This document shows positions 18,088-27,457 of a DNA stretch of 64,000 nucleotides, in pieces. The notes beneath the pieces are model-generated. The model ran no database searches, was not told where the DNA came from, and saw only the letters and a list, made by a program, of their open reading frames with translations. The stretch is taken from contig CANCXM010000015.1 in NCBI GenBank assembly GCA_947381945.1, forward strand, positions 1-64,000, written 5' to 3'. Source of the stretch: an uncultured Muribaculaceae bacterium (GTDB lineage Bacteria > Bacteroidota > Bacteroidia > Bacteroidales > Muribaculaceae). Made by a program: the position numbers and the translations under genes. Positions within the stretch are counted from its first letter, which is position 1. The number at the start of each line of letters is the position of its first letter.

Positions 18088-18310
18088 CAATACCTCCTCA
18101 TAATCGGTTGTTTTTACACATATTTTTTCTTTTAACCTTACTTTCTCCTATTAAACTGTCCTTTTCTTAAGGATTTTTTCAATGAATTTTCAATACACGG
18201 TGTTACGAGATATTTATTGAATTCTGTAAAATAACCAACTTTTATATATACTATAGTAACCAACTTAATAATAACCAACTTATTACATACAACATTTTAA
18301 CCAATTCATC

Positions 18311-19120
18311 ATGAGAAAATTAATTTTGACTGTAGTTGGCTTTGCAACTTCGTTTGCCATCAACACAAGTGCCCAGTCACCCTCCACAACTGAATCAGAC
18401 AGCGTGATGGTGAGTGCAACAGAACTCAATGCCCTCCGCTCAGACGTGAATACTATGAAGAGCGAACTGGAGGAACTCGAGAAGAAGGAGAAAAAGGATG
18501 CAATCTGGAAACGCCGTCGTGCATGGACATTCGCCTACACTACCTCAACTCTCACCCAACCCGATGACGAAAGCTGGGGTGAACTCAAGAGCAAATTCGG
18601 TGTCGGCATGACATTCTCAAACACCTATTTCCTCCACAAACCTGCCATTCTCGGCATGATAAAGATAGGTATTGATGCAAAATGGCTCGACATCAACTAT
18701 ATACAGTACGAAAAGGAACCCTTCAGCAAGGTCGGAGAAAACGGTTCGGAAATCGTCGAACTCGAACGCAAGAAAGCAGAAATCGGCATGGGTCTCGGTC
18801 CGTCAGTGACTGTCGCTCCACTGAGCTGGATGCCAAACGGACTGCGCTACCTCCGTGCCACAGCATATTATCACTTCACCCCCTCAGTTTCGGCAATGTA
18901 TCTTGACGATGAATCAAGCGTGGCGTTCAATATGATTATGAATGTAGGTGCAAAGGTTACATACCGCCGTCTCAGCGTCGGTATCGAACGCCGCTGGGGT
19001 ACTGCCAAATATGATCGCATCCTCCCCGATGAATATTTTGAAGAGACAGGCAAGGACAGCTCTGACAAAACTAAGTTCAAGACAAAATCACTCCGCGCCT
19101 ATATCTCACTCAACTTCTAA
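18311..19120 (+). CDS. Predicted outer-membrane beta-barrel protein of unknown function
   Basis: The 269-residue protein has a clear signal peptide (MRKLILTVVGFATSFAINTS, then AQS). A short charged coiled coil follows near residues 35-66. The rest is rich in alternating aromatic and polar residues, as in small outer-membrane barrels, and ends in an aromatic residue (F) typical of barrel proteins. I do not recognise the family. A perfect consensus promoter and a strong terminator-like hairpin frame it as a single-gene unit, suggesting substantial expression. A structural or porin-like role is only a guess. Confidence 0.75.
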   Translation: MRKLILTVVGFATSFAINTSAQSPSTTESDSVMVSATELNALRSDVNTMKSELEELEKKEKKDAIWKRRRAWTFAYTTSTLTQPDDESWGELKSKFGVGMTFSNTYFLHKPAILGMIKIGIDAKWLDINYIQYEKEPFSKVGENGSEIVELERKKAEIGMGLGPSVTVAPLSWMPNGLRYLRATAYYHFTPSVSAMYLDDESSVAFNMIMNVGAKVTYRRLSVGIERRWGTAKYDRILPDEYFEETGKDSSDKTKFKTKSLRAYISLNF

Positions 19121-19152
19121 AAGGCTGACGTAAGCGATTTTTACCTGACACA

Positions 19153-19213
19153 ATAAAAGACACCGTTCATACCGCTTGATTTTCATGCAAAGTGTATGAA
19201 CGGTGTCTTTTAT
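19153..19213. terminator. 20-bp perfect hairpin after the barrel protein gene
   Basis: Arms 19153-19172 and 19194-19213 are perfectly complementary over 20 bp around a 21-base loop. The 3' arm ends in GTCTTTTAT. It lies between the convergent genes at 18311 and 19260, so it can end transcription from both sides. Its apex TTGATTTTCATGCAAA resembles that of the hairpin at 17897-17953. Confidence 0.75.
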
Positions 19214-19259
19214 CGTATCTCTGTAAGTCCGGGCAAACTTGCCTATAGAACTTACGTCA

Positions 19260-20558
19260 TCAACTCTCTTCTCTCAGTCGGAGGGATTCGAGCGAATGGA
19301 TGGCCTCGATGCACATACGCGAATTGTGATAAGGACATTTCCAAAATCCGGCCTTGTCATCGGTGCGGTTGATGGTTCCGTCAGGGCTTTTGCGCGACCA
19401 GTACCATTCTCCAACAGGGTCAACAAGGTTGTCGGTGATATAGCGCCACGATTCCATTGCCTTTTCCTCCTGTCCGGAAAGGCCGTGATGTTCGGCAAGC
19501 CACAACTGTCCGATTACATTCTCCGCCTGCACCCACCAGTGCTTGTCATTGTCATAACGTCCGTCGGGATGGCGTTCGTAGACCATCGAACCATCCGCGC
19601 ATCGTCCTTGCAGACCTGCATACGCGATGTGGAGAGTATGGTCAAGTGTCTCTTTAATCAGGGCTTCATCGTCGACGATATATGCGCTTTCAAGCAGAAG
19701 CCATGATGCCTCGATGTCGTGGCCGTAGCTTTCGGCTCCCGGCAGGGCATTCCAGTCATCGTCAAAGAAAAGTGTTAGATGATGCGTCCTTGGATTCTCG
19801 ATTTTGTCAAGAAAGATTCTGAGAAGGTTTGACGTAGCCTCACCGACACGGGAGATAGCTCCCTGCAGACCGAAATCGACCGAATCGAGAGCATCAGGAT
19901 CAAGCAGCGAACCTTTATAGCCACTGTCCTCCTCGACCTGTTTCTCCTTCAAGGCCCTGAGAAGATTCGTATAGCCTTCAAGGATGTGGAGATGGGTGTT
20001 CATTGTCTTTGAAGCATTGGCATCATGGTCACTCAGACGCATGTCGGCAATCGGCTTCCACTCGCGTGTCGTGGCCTCGATGTAACCGTTCTTCAGCCTG
20101 TCGCGCGAATGTTCCTCTATCGAATCGAAAAGTTCAAGCGCAAATATCAGAGCATCTTCATTCTTTGAGGCGCGGTAGTACTCCGACAATCCGTAGATGA
20201 TGAAAGCTATGGCATAGAACTGCTTCTTGGTGTCGAGTGGCGAACCGTCGGCATTCAGGCTCCAATATGCACCGCCGAAACTACCGTCGAGGAAATGCGC
20301 GGTTATATAGTCGTATGCGCGTCCGGCCATCGCGAGATATTCCGGCTTTCCCGTTGCAAGATAGGCTGCAGAGAAAGTCCAGAGTATGCGGGCGTTGAGA
20401 ATGGCACCCTTCGGCGCATCGGCGTCAAGTTCATCATTTCCGTTGCGGCGACCGTAAAAGCCTCCGCGCTCTTCATCGACCATCCTGTCCATCCAGTATG
20501 GAAGTATATTTTCCTCCAGATTCTTTCGGAAAGATTCAATGTATGCTTTATAGTCCAT
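19260..20558 (-). CDS. AGE-family epimerase, probable mannobiose/cellobiose 2-epimerase
   Basis: The 432-residue protein is an (alpha/alpha)6-barrel epimerase of the N-acylglucosamine 2-epimerase superfamily. Typical elements are EERGGFYGRRNGNDELD near the start, KGAILNARILWTFSAAY, and the histidine-bearing GHDIEASWLLLES. In Bacteroides fragilis a homologue converts 4-O-beta-mannosyl-mannose to mannosyl-glucose for a GH130 phosphorylase. Here the epimerase, the GPH symporter, GH130 and GH26 genes are adjacent in the same order, so mannobiose 2-epimerase is the best call. It has no signal peptide and acts in the cytoplasm. It is the last gene of the mannan PUL. Confidence 0.88.
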   Translation of the reverse strand: MDYKAYIESFRKNLEENILPYWMDRMVDEERGGFYGRRNGNDELDADAPKGAILNARILWTFSAAYLATGKPEYLAMAGRAYDYITAHFLDGSFGGAYWSLNADGSPLDTKKQFYAIAFIIYGLSEYYRASKNEDALIFALELFDSIEEHSRDRLKNGYIEATTREWKPIADMRLSDHDANASKTMNTHLHILEGYTNLLRALKEKQVEEDSGYKGSLLDPDALDSVDFGLQGAISRVGEATSNLLRIFLDKIENPRTHHLTLFFDDDWNALPGAESYGHDIEASWLLLESAYIVDDEALIKETLDHTLHIAYAGLQGRCADGSMVYERHPDGRYDNDKHWWVQAENVIGQLWLAEHHGLSGQEEKAMESWRYITDNLVDPVGEWYWSRKSPDGTINRTDDKAGFWKCPYHNSRMCIEAIHSLESLRLREES

Positions 20559-20591
20559 TGTCTAAAATCAATTTATGTCATGAGTCAAACA

Positions 20592-22028
20592 TCAAACCGG
20601 CTCTACGAATTCATCGGCAGGGATTTCAACCGGTTGCTGACGTTGCTGACGCAGACGGGATATAATATCGTTCATCTCATCTGTCCCGAGAGGATAGAGC
20701 CACACAATGAGCATTGAGAGGAGAGCGACACCGGCAGGGATAAAGGTCATGAGCATCCACAGACATGTGATTGCACTCTGAGGCTGGACAATACCGACAG
20801 CCGACGGGTCGGTGTTCTCGACATAACCGCAGGCACTCAACAGCCACATGACAGCCGCTCCACCTATGGCACCACCAAACTTCTGGGCCATCGAGGCCGA
20901 GGAGAAAATCAGGCCTGTCGAGGCCGAACGGGTCTTCAGTTCGGAATAGTCGCTCACATCGGCATACATCGACCATACAAGTGGCGACATAACGCCTGTC
21001 AGCACCGAGATGACCACCTGCAGCAAGAGCATCAGCAGCAATCCTCCGTTGCTTTCGGGGGAGAGCATGAAGAATATGACGCTGAAAACAATCAGCAGGG
21101 CATCCACGAGGATGAAAGTCGGTTTCTTGCCGAACTTCTTCGTGATGGGGACAGCAAGAGCCACGCCGACCATGTTGGCAACTTCACCGACGCCGAGGAA
21201 CAGACCTGAGTAGAAGAGTATCGATAGGGAGAAAATGGCGATATGCTGCTCACCCCCGATGATGTCGGCGAAGAAGAATGCCACAGTTGCACCACGGACA
21301 GTATTGAAAAGATTGAAACATAGCGACGCACCGTTGAGCAACCACCAGGGCTTGTTGGTCACAAGAGCCTTGAGGTCATTGCCGAGCGACGCGGAACTGA
21401 CGGTGGTCAACTGCTCGCGGGTGAAATAGAAACAGAGGAGGAAGAGAACGAAACAGCACACAGCAATCACAATCATTGCAAACTGCCAACTCGACTGAAG
21501 CGACATGCCGAAGCTTCCGGAGAAGAGCTTGCACAGAGGGTCCCATGCAAAGAGTGCGATGAACGAACCTCCGTATGCAAAAAACATGCGGAAAGATGAA
21601 AATACAGTCTTTTCCTGCGAATTGTCCGTCATCACGCCGAGCATCGCACCGTAGGGGACATTGATACCGGTGTAGACCGTCATCATGAGGATATAGGTGA
21701 CGTAGGCCCATACAAGTTTAGCCCCATAAGCCCAGTCGGGAGTAGTGAAGAGGAGTATACCGCAAATCGAGAAGGGAGCGGCCACCCAAAGGAGGTAGGG
21801 ACGATACTTGCCCCAACGCGTTTTGGTGCGGTCGGCAACGATGCCCATCATAGGATCCGAAACCGCATCCCAGATTCGTGTGACGAGCAACAACACACCT
21901 GTGTCGATAAGACTTATACCGAACACGTTGGCATAGAAGAAAGGTAGGTAGTAGCTGAAGACTTTCCAGAACATGGACGATGCCATGTCACCGAAGCCAT
22001 AGCCTATTTTTTCACTGATAGAAGCCAT
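20592..22028 (-). CDS. GPH-family sodium/sugar symporter, probable mannobiose importer
   Basis: From ATG at 22028 the protein has 478 residues and about 12 hydrophobic helices. The GPH/MelB signature is visible as WDAVSDPMMGIVADRTKTRW near residue 50, followed by GKYRPYLLW. In the analogous Bacteroides mannan cluster this transporter carries disaccharide across the inner membrane. The start at 22118 would translate a repeat region and is rejected. It is 33 bp upstream of the epimerase gene and is separated from GH130 by a 480-bp repeat-filled gap. Confidence 0.9.
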   Translation of the reverse strand: MASISEKIGYGFGDMASSMFWKVFSYYLPFFYANVFGISLIDTGVLLLVTRIWDAVSDPMMGIVADRTKTRWGKYRPYLLWVAAPFSICGILLFTTPDWAYGAKLVWAYVTYILMMTVYTGINVPYGAMLGVMTDNSQEKTVFSSFRMFFAYGGSFIALFAWDPLCKLFSGSFGMSLQSSWQFAMIVIAVCCFVLFLLCFYFTREQLTTVSSASLGNDLKALVTNKPWWLLNGASLCFNLFNTVRGATVAFFFADIIGGEQHIAIFSLSILFYSGLFLGVGEVANMVGVALAVPITKKFGKKPTFILVDALLIVFSVIFFMLSPESNGGLLLMLLLQVVISVLTGVMSPLVWSMYADVSDYSELKTRSASTGLIFSSASMAQKFGGAIGGAAVMWLLSACGYVENTDPSAVGIVQPQSAITCLWMLMTFIPAGVALLSMLIVWLYPLGTDEMNDIISRLRQQRQQPVEIPADEFVEPV

Positions 22029-22090
22029 GGTTTTAGCATTTAGAATAACGGGTAAAGTATAGAGATTAAAGTATAGAGTATAGATAATTG

Positions 22091-22118
22091 TAGGGACGCG
22101 CTGTAGCGCGTATGCCAA
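22091..22118 (+). repeat. Third copy of the 28-bp dispersed repeat
   Basis: Identical over 28 bp to the arms at 14487-14514 and, inverted, 14581-14608. AAATGAAAA follows, as it also does (after a 10-base gap) in the inverted copy, showing that homology extends slightly beyond the core. Confidence 0.85.
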
Positions 22119-22242
22119 ATGAAAAACAGACTGTATATCCGGAAGGGAAGCATGGTAAACCGGCAGACCATCCCGAAAAAAGAAACCGATCCAGCGCGAG
22201 GTGAGATAGATTCAGCCTGGGGTGACAGAGTTTCAGCATGGA

Positions 22243-22489
22243 AGTGTCCGACAGGACACTGATTTACTCGTAACCCCGTACATCGGAGCGCAGCGTAGAT
22301 GTGCGGGGATAGGGAAGAAATAAAGTACTGATGTCCGCAGGACATCGATTTACTTCGCGTCATTACAATCACTCACGGTAAATCGGTGTCCTTTCGGACA
22401 CCTTGATTTATGTTTTTGTCATTCCCCCGCACATCTACGCTGCGCTCCGATGTACGGGGTTACGAGTAAATCGATGTCCTGCGGACATC
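22243..22489. repeat. 247-bp nested palindrome with a 47-bp perfect inverted repeat and four hairpins
   Basis: Arms 22262-22308 and 22425-22471 are perfectly complementary over 47 bp. Four small hairpins share the core TGTCC/GGACA: 22243-22260, 22330-22346, 22385-22402 and 22473-22489. Each abuts GATTTA or its complement. The two left hairpins and the two right ones are mirror images, so the whole block reads as one imperfect palindrome. It has no open frame and no transposase. A REP-like or MITE-like element is plausible. Confidence 0.85.
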
Positions 22490-22508
22490 CCATCTGCTGC
22501 AAGGAGGG

Positions 22509-23678
22509 TCATCCCATGATCGCGAGGTTGCGGTCGATGAGCGAGTTGAGGGTCTTGACAGATTCAGAGGTCGAGAGACCGTCCTGCGGGGTGTTGAAGC
22601 AGTAGTCGACGAGGCGGTCGATCGTCGAGGTCGCGACATGCATACGCGTGTCGGAGGAAGCGTAGTAGATGTACACCTTGCCATCCTCATCGGCAATCCA
22701 GCCGTTGGCAAAAAGCACATTCATCACATCGCCGATATACTCCTCTCCGACCGGAGCCATGAAGTAACCGCCGGGAGAGGCAATCTTCTTCCAGGGCTCT
22801 TCAAGCGAAGTCATGTAGAGATAGAGCACATAGCGCAGACCGGAAGCACATCCGCGTACACCGTGGGCAAGATGGAGCCATCCGCGCGAGGTCTTGATTG
22901 GATGAGGACCTTCGCCGTTCTTCACCTCCTTGATGGTATGGTAATAGCGAGGGTCAATGATTATCTCCTCCTTGACCTCGGCATTCGTGATGTCGTCGAC
23001 GAGAGCCCAGCCGATTCCACCGCCACTACCGGTGTCGATGAAGCCATCCTGCGGACGGGTATAGAGGGCATATTTGCCATTGACAAATTCAGGGTGAAGC
23101 ACCACATTGCGCTGCTGTGATTTCGATTTCAGATCGGGCAGACGCTCCCAATTGACAAGGTCGCGGGTGCGGGCGATACCACATGCAGCCGTTGCAGCCG
23201 AAAGATCGCCGGGTTGGGAATCATCGTGACGCTCAACGCAGAAAAGGCCGTAGACCCAACCATCCTCATGATGAGTCAGGCGCATATCGTAGATGTTGAC
23301 CGCCGGGTCATCGGTGTCAGGCATAGTGACGGGATGCGGCCAAAAACGGAAGTTGTCAATGCCGTTGGGGCTTTCAGCGACTGCAAAAAACGACTTGCGG
23401 TCATTGCCTTCAACGCGCACCATAAGGACATACTTGCCGTTCCATTTGATGGCTCCTGAATTGAGGGTGGCATTGCAGCCGATACGTTCCATGAAATATG
23501 GATTGGTCTCAGGATTGAAATCATATTTCCAATAAGGAGGCACCATTTCGGCTGTAATGACCGGATTGACATATCGTTCGTAGACACCGTTACCTTCAAT
23601 CGGGGAATTGGGACGTGTCACCAGTGATTCGTAACGGGCGAGGATGAGATCTTTGCGGTAGTTGAAAATATCCATCAT
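22509..23678 (-). CDS. GH130 phosphorylase, probable 4-O-beta-mannosylglucose phosphorylase
   Basis: Phosphorolyses mannosyl-beta-1,4-glucose to mannose-1-phosphate and glucose in the cytoplasm. The 389-residue protein has the five-bladed GH130 layout. The predicted general acid is D131 (D130 if the second Met is used) in [15 protein letters not shown], matching the position known for the B. fragilis enzyme. Phosphate- and sugar-binding segments such as [19 protein letters not shown] are present. It has no signal peptide. The GH130_1 subfamily is chosen because an epimerase and a GPH transporter flank it; mannan-oligosaccharide phosphorylase (GH130_2) is less likely. Confidence 0.92.
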   Translation of the reverse strand: MMDIFNYRKDLILARYESLVTRPNSPIEGNGVYERYVNPVITAEMVPPYWKYDFNPETNPYFMERIGCNATLNSGAIKWNGKYVLMVRVEGNDRKSFFAVAESPNGIDNFRFWPHPVTMPDTDDPAVNIYDMRLTHHEDGWVYGLFCVERHDDSQPGDLSAATAACGIARTRDLVNWERLPDLKSKSQQRNVVLHPEFVNGKYALYTRPQDGFIDTGSGGGIGWALVDDITNAEVKEEIIIDPRYYHTIKEVKNGEGPHPIKTSRGWLHLAHGVRGCASGLRYVLYLYMTSLEEPWKKIASPGGYFMAPVGEEYIGDVMNVLFANGWIADEDGKVYIYYASSDTRMHVATSTIDRLVDYCFNTPQDGLSTSESVKTLNSLIDRNLAIMG

Positions 23679-23715
23679 TTTAAAGTAGGTATAAAGGATG
23701 AAATCCGGAGAGAAT

Positions 23716-23763
23716 GAAATTTATTTTACAAATATTGCAGAAATTTACTTTACAAATATTGCA
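23716..23763 (-). repeat. 24-bp tandem duplication at the 3' end of the GH26 gene
   Basis: Two adjacent 24-bp copies (23716-23739 and 23740-23763) differ at one base. The right copy encodes the last residues and stop of the GH26 enzyme; the left copy repeats that sequence after the stop. It looks like a recent slippage duplication. Confidence 0.75.
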
Positions 23764-24851
23764 CCGGAGCTTTCAGCAAATTTCTTAAAATCGGCTTCGG
23801 CCGGATGACCGGGATATGGGACATAGAAATGGTTCGGTTTCTCGCTCTCGATGGCGTTGCGCCAGACGCAGACGTAGGCAATGGGAAGGTCTTTGATGGC
23901 CGGTTGGAGCACTCGGGTGTACCAGTCGTCTATTTCGAGTCCTTCAAGTCCGGTCTCGGTGAACGCTGCAACTTTCCCACGCTTGCGGGCCTCGTCGACC
24001 ACGAAGGGGAGTTGCGATTTGATGCGGTCAACATATTGGGGCGTCCCCTTCTCGCCGTCGAACTGATAGATGTCCGTTCCGAGGATGTCGACATATTCAT
24101 CGCCGGGATAGGTCGAGAAATATTCTTCCGGGGTCAGGTCCTTGTCGGGTGAATAGGCCCAGACAACATTGTTGACACCAATCTTGTCGAAACCGCTGCG
24201 CGTGCGCTTCCAGAGGTCGATATACTGGGCAGGAGTGCCATGCTCCTTGCCCCACCAGAACCATGAACCGGAATTTTCATGCCAAGGACGGAAAATCACG
24301 GGGATGGGATTTCCATCTGCATCCTTAAGCGAGGCGATAAAACCGGCGGCACGAGAAATCCAGGCATCGAGAGTGTCGGAAAGAGCTTTGTCACTCTCCA
24401 GCATTGACAGAGGAGCCGTCGACACATCCCACGAATTGCCACGCGAGACGGGATTGATGGGATGCCAACTGATAGCGTTTATACCTCCGCGCGCATCCTG
24501 CGCGGCGATTTGCGAGGCTATGAATTCAAACGGCACACCGTCAAGATTCTTAGCCGAGTCAACTTCAATCAGGCCGAGGTCCCAGCTCATCAGACCGGGA
24601 TAGGCACCTGTGACAGCTTTCACATCCGAAGCTCCATCGACGTAACGCCATGTGTGGCCGTAGGCGGTGTCATCGTGATGGCCGAAGTAGAAGTGACCGG
24701 TCCGGCTCACGGAATCGAGCCGTTCAATCAGGGTCTGCGCCGGAGTTAGAACCTGAGCATCCTTATTCTCTGTCTTCGACGAACCACAAGCCATCAGAGC
24801 CAGTGAAGCCGCGAGAGGGATTATATTTTTAATGTATGATTCATAATGCAT
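23745..24851 (-). CDS. GH26 beta-mannanase lipoprotein, probably periplasmic
   Basis: Cleaves beta-1,4-mannan chains or oligosaccharides. The 368-residue protein has a lipoprotein signal (LALMAC near residue 22) followed by GSSKTEN, which lacks the acidic surface-export signal, so it should face the periplasm. The catalytic acid is the Glu of RPWHENSGSW near residue 192 and the nucleophile the Glu of AFTETGLEG near 299. The B. fragilis equivalent releases mannobiose for the epimerase/GH130 route. It lies 66 bp upstream of GH130. The start sits inside an ATTCATAATG-type repeat tract. Confidence 0.9.
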   Translation of the reverse strand: MHYESYIKNIIPLAASLALMACGSSKTENKDAQVLTPAQTLIERLDSVSRTGHFYFGHHDDTAYGHTWRYVDGASDVKAVTGAYPGLMSWDLGLIEVDSAKNLDGVPFEFIASQIAAQDARGGINAISWHPINPVSRGNSWDVSTAPLSMLESDKALSDTLDAWISRAAGFIASLKDADGNPIPVIFRPWHENSGSWFWWGKEHGTPAQYIDLWKRTRSGFDKIGVNNVVWAYSPDKDLTPEEYFSTYPGDEYVDILGTDIYQFDGEKGTPQYVDRIKSQLPFVVDEARKRGKVAAFTETGLEGLEIDDWYTRVLQPAIKDLPIAYVCVWRNAIESEKPNHFYVPYPGHPAEADFKKFAESSGAIFVK

Positions 24852-24986
24852 GATTCATAATGTTTTTAATGACTGATTTATTTAATTCATGATGCATGAT
24901 TTTTTGATTCATGATTCATTTCTGATGAAGGCATGATGCTGCTGACAGACTAAACTAGTCATGCACCATGCATTATGAACCATGAA
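24830..24986. repeat. Degenerate ATTCATAATG repeat tract between GH94 and GH26
   Basis: About 150 bp contain many overlapping variants of CATGATTCATAATG on both strands, and the tract overlaps the first codons of the GH26 gene. No regulatory site was recognised. Such tracts are probably slippage products. Confidence 0.55.
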
Positions 24987-27422
24987 TTATATCATAACCT
25001 CAACCTTGTTGACACTTCCTGCGGGTTGCATGGGGATGGTATTGCCTTCCACCGGAGAGCCATTGAGGAGGATGGAGGTCACTCCACGGTTGACGTGGGA
25101 TGGATTCTTCACCTCAATCTCATAGTCGGCTCCACGGAAACGGCGCTTGACCTTGAATCCGTCCCACTCCGCAGGGATGCATGGATTGATTTCAAGTCCG
25201 TCATAACCGGGCTTTATGCCGAGTATGAACTGCGTGATGGCATACCAGTTCCATGCGGCAGTGCCTGTCAGCCATGAGTTTTTTGCCTCACCCGGCTTGG
25301 CGGCATCCTTTCCGGCTGTCATCTGGCAGTAGACATAAGGCTCCACTTTGTGAAGCTCACTCTTATCTTCCAAATACGCGGGACAGATCTTGCGGTAATA
25401 CTCCCACGCACGGTCACCGCGTCCGAGAACGGTCTCACCGATAATCACCCAGGGATTATTGTGGGCGAAGATACCGGCGTTTTCCTTGTAGCCTGCGGGA
25501 TAGGAAGAGATTTCGCCATATTCCATCACATATTCAGTGAATGCGGGGTTATTGAGGACTATACCATGCTCGCAATCAAGATATTTCTTTACGGAGTCGA
25601 GCGATTTTTCGACAAGTCCCTCTTCAAGACCGATTCCGGCCATCGTGCACCAGCCCTGCGACTCGATGAAAATCTTTCCCTCCTTGTTCTCGTGAGAACC
25701 GACCTTGCGTCCGAAGAAATCGTAGGCGCGGAGGAACCATTCGCCGTCCCAGCCGTAGGCCTTGACTGCCTCTATCATCCCATCGACATGGCGCTGCGCA
25801 CGGTCGGCCTCCTCATCATATCCGAGACGGCGACACAATTCGACATAGTCCTGACCGTAGATGACAAACTGACCGGCAATCATCAGAGATTCAGCCTGAG
25901 AGCCTTCCGATTTGTTTTCGGTGGTCTGGAAAGATTCGTTGGGGTCATTGGAGAAACAGTTAAGATTCAGACAGTCGTTCCAATCGGCACGCCCTATGAG
26001 GGGCAGTCCGTGAGGACCGAGATTGTTCACGACATGGTCAAACGACACTTTCAGATGGTCGAACAGCGAGACTTCCGAACCCGGCTGATTGTCGAAGGGG
26101 ACAGGCTCGGCAAGAATTGACATGTCGCCGGTCTCCTTGATGTAGGCTATAGTTCCGAAGACCAGCCACATCGGGTCATCGTTGAAGCCGCCGCCGATGT
26201 CGTTGTTGCCACGCTTTGTAAGTGGCTGATACTGATGGTAGCATCCGCCGTCGGGGAACTGGGTGGAAGCGATGTCGATGATGCGTTCGCGTGCCCGCTC
26301 GGGAATCTGATGGACGAAGCCGACGAGATCCTGGTTCGAGTCGCGGAACCCCATTCCACGTCCGATACCGCTTTCAAAGAATGAGGCGGAGCGGGAGAAG
26401 CAGAATGTTATCATGCACTGGTATTGATTCCAGATGTTGACCATGCGGTCAAGGCGCGGGTCGCCCGACGAGAGCGTGAAGCATCCGAGAAGATTGTCCC
26501 AATAGGAACGCAGTTCATCGAAAGCCTTGTCAACCTTTTCGGGAGTGTCAAAACGGGCCATCATCTCGCGGGCACGGGTCTTGTTGATGACTCCCTTTGA
26601 CTCCCACTTCTCGTCCTGCGGATTCTCAACATAGCCGAGCATGAAGATAAGGTCGCGGCTCTCGCCCGGAGCGAGGGTGATTTCGAGATAGTGGGAAGCG
26701 ATGGGCGACCATCCGTGGGCCACCGAATTGCGAGGCCGTCCCTCCATCACCGCATCCGGTTCGTCGAAACCGTTGTAGAGACCGATGAAAGTCTCGCGGT
26801 CGGTGTCGAAACCGTCCACCGGGACATTGACCGTATAGAAAGCATAATGGTTGCGGCGCTCCTTGTATTCTGTCTTGTGGTAGATTGTCGACCCGTCGAC
26901 CTCAACCTCTCCGGTTGAGAAATTCCGTTGGAAATTCTCCATGTCGGTAGCGGCGTTCCAGAGACACCACTCCATGAATGAGAAGAGTTTGAAACTTTTG
27001 GGTCGGTCGGTATGATTTGTCAGTGTAAGCTTTGTGATTTCAGCATGTGTGTCGAGCGGGACAAAAAAGAGTGCGCGGGCCTCAAGACCGTTTTTCTCAC
27101 CTTTTATAATGGTGTAGTTCATGCCGTGGCGACATTCGTAAGAATCAAGCGGGGTCTTGGTGGGTTTCCAACCGGGATTCCAGACAGTGTCACCATCCTT
27201 TATATAGAAATAACGGCCACCGGCATCCATCGGCACACCGTTGTAGCGGTAGCGGGTGAGGCGACGGAATTTGGCATCCTTATAGAAACTGTAGCCTCCG
27301 GCTGAATTTGAGATTAGAGAGAAGAAATCCTTATTGCCGAGATAATTTATCCAGGGCCACGGTGTGCGGGGTTCGGTGATGACGTATTCACGGGAAATGT
27401 CGTCGAAATAGCCGTATTTCAT
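24987..27422 (-). CDS. GH94 phosphorylase, probable cellobiose phosphorylase
   Basis: Phosphorolyses cellobiose to glucose-1-phosphate and glucose. The 811-residue protein has the GH94 order: N-terminal beta-sandwich, linker, (alpha/alpha)6 catalytic barrel and C-terminal beta domain. Diagnostic stretches are the [20 protein letters not shown] run, [19 protein letters not shown] and the catalytic Asp in [10 protein letters not shown] near residue 481. It has no signal peptide, so it is cytoplasmic. In a mannan PUL it would process glucose-glucose units of glucomannan. A related specificity such as mannosyl-glucose cannot be excluded, because GH130 already covers mannobiose. Confidence 0.9.
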   Translation of the reverse strand: MKYGYFDDISREYVITEPRTPWPWINYLGNKDFFSLISNSAGGYSFYKDAKFRRLTRYRYNGVPMDAGGRYFYIKDGDTVWNPGWKPTKTPLDSYECRHGMNYTIIKGEKNGLEARALFFVPLDTHAEITKLTLTNHTDRPKSFKLFSFMEWCLWNAATDMENFQRNFSTGEVEVDGSTIYHKTEYKERRNHYAFYTVNVPVDGFDTDRETFIGLYNGFDEPDAVMEGRPRNSVAHGWSPIASHYLEITLAPGESRDLIFMLGYVENPQDEKWESKGVINKTRAREMMARFDTPEKVDKAFDELRSYWDNLLGCFTLSSGDPRLDRMVNIWNQYQCMITFCFSRSASFFESGIGRGMGFRDSNQDLVGFVHQIPERARERIIDIASTQFPDGGCYHQYQPLTKRGNNDIGGGFNDDPMWLVFGTIAYIKETGDMSILAEPVPFDNQPGSEVSLFDHLKVSFDHVVNNLGPHGLPLIGRADWNDCLNLNCFSNDPNESFQTTENKSEGSQAESLMIAGQFVIYGQDYVELCRRLGYDEEADRAQRHVDGMIEAVKAYGWDGEWFLRAYDFFGRKVGSHENKEGKIFIESQGWCTMAGIGLEEGLVEKSLDSVKKYLDCEHGIVLNNPAFTEYVMEYGEISSYPAGYKENAGIFAHNNPWVIIGETVLGRGDRAWEYYRKICPAYLEDKSELHKVEPYVYCQMTAGKDAAKPGEAKNSWLTGTAAWNWYAITQFILGIKPGYDGLEINPCIPAEWDGFKVKRRFRGADYEIEVKNPSHVNRGVTSILLNGSPVEGNTIPMQPAGSVNKVEVMI

Positions 27423-27457
27423 AATTCAATTTTGATAGTGAGAATCAAAGAAAGAAA

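Larger units (their letters stand above)
17819..18310. promoter_or_regulatory. Intergenic region: hairpin, promoter and long repeat-bearing leader
   Basis: This 492-bp AT-rich region contains no convincing gene. It holds the hairpin at 17897-17953, a full-consensus promoter at 18056-18087, and a leader of about 215 bases. The leader contains four copies of AACCAACTT or AACCAATTC (at about 18232, 18257, 18272 and 18298). The repeats may be binding sites for a protein or small RNA; nothing else was recognised. Confidence 0.55.
22029..22508. repeat. 480-bp intergenic region filled with repeats
   Basis: From left to right it holds short AAAGTATAGAG-type repeats (22046-22087), the third copy of the 28-bp dispersed repeat (22091-22118) and a 247-bp nested palindrome (22243-22489). 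I see no coding region. It splits the mannan operon between GH130 and the symporter, so the two downstream genes may depend on read-through or on a promoter of their own. Confidence 0.7.

Noticed and set aside
17914..18135. 73-codon plus-strand frame with a hydrophobic tail
   Set aside because: It starts within a hairpin, spans the perfect promoter at 18056-18087 and has no homologue that I can name.
18232..18307. CRISPR-like or iteron array from AACCAACTT repeats
   Set aside because: The units are too short, unevenly spaced and in a gene leader; no replication gene is nearby.
22029..22508. Insertion sequence in the GH130-symporter gap
   Set aside because: Long inverted repeats are present but no transposase frame or clear target duplication; kept only as a repeat element.
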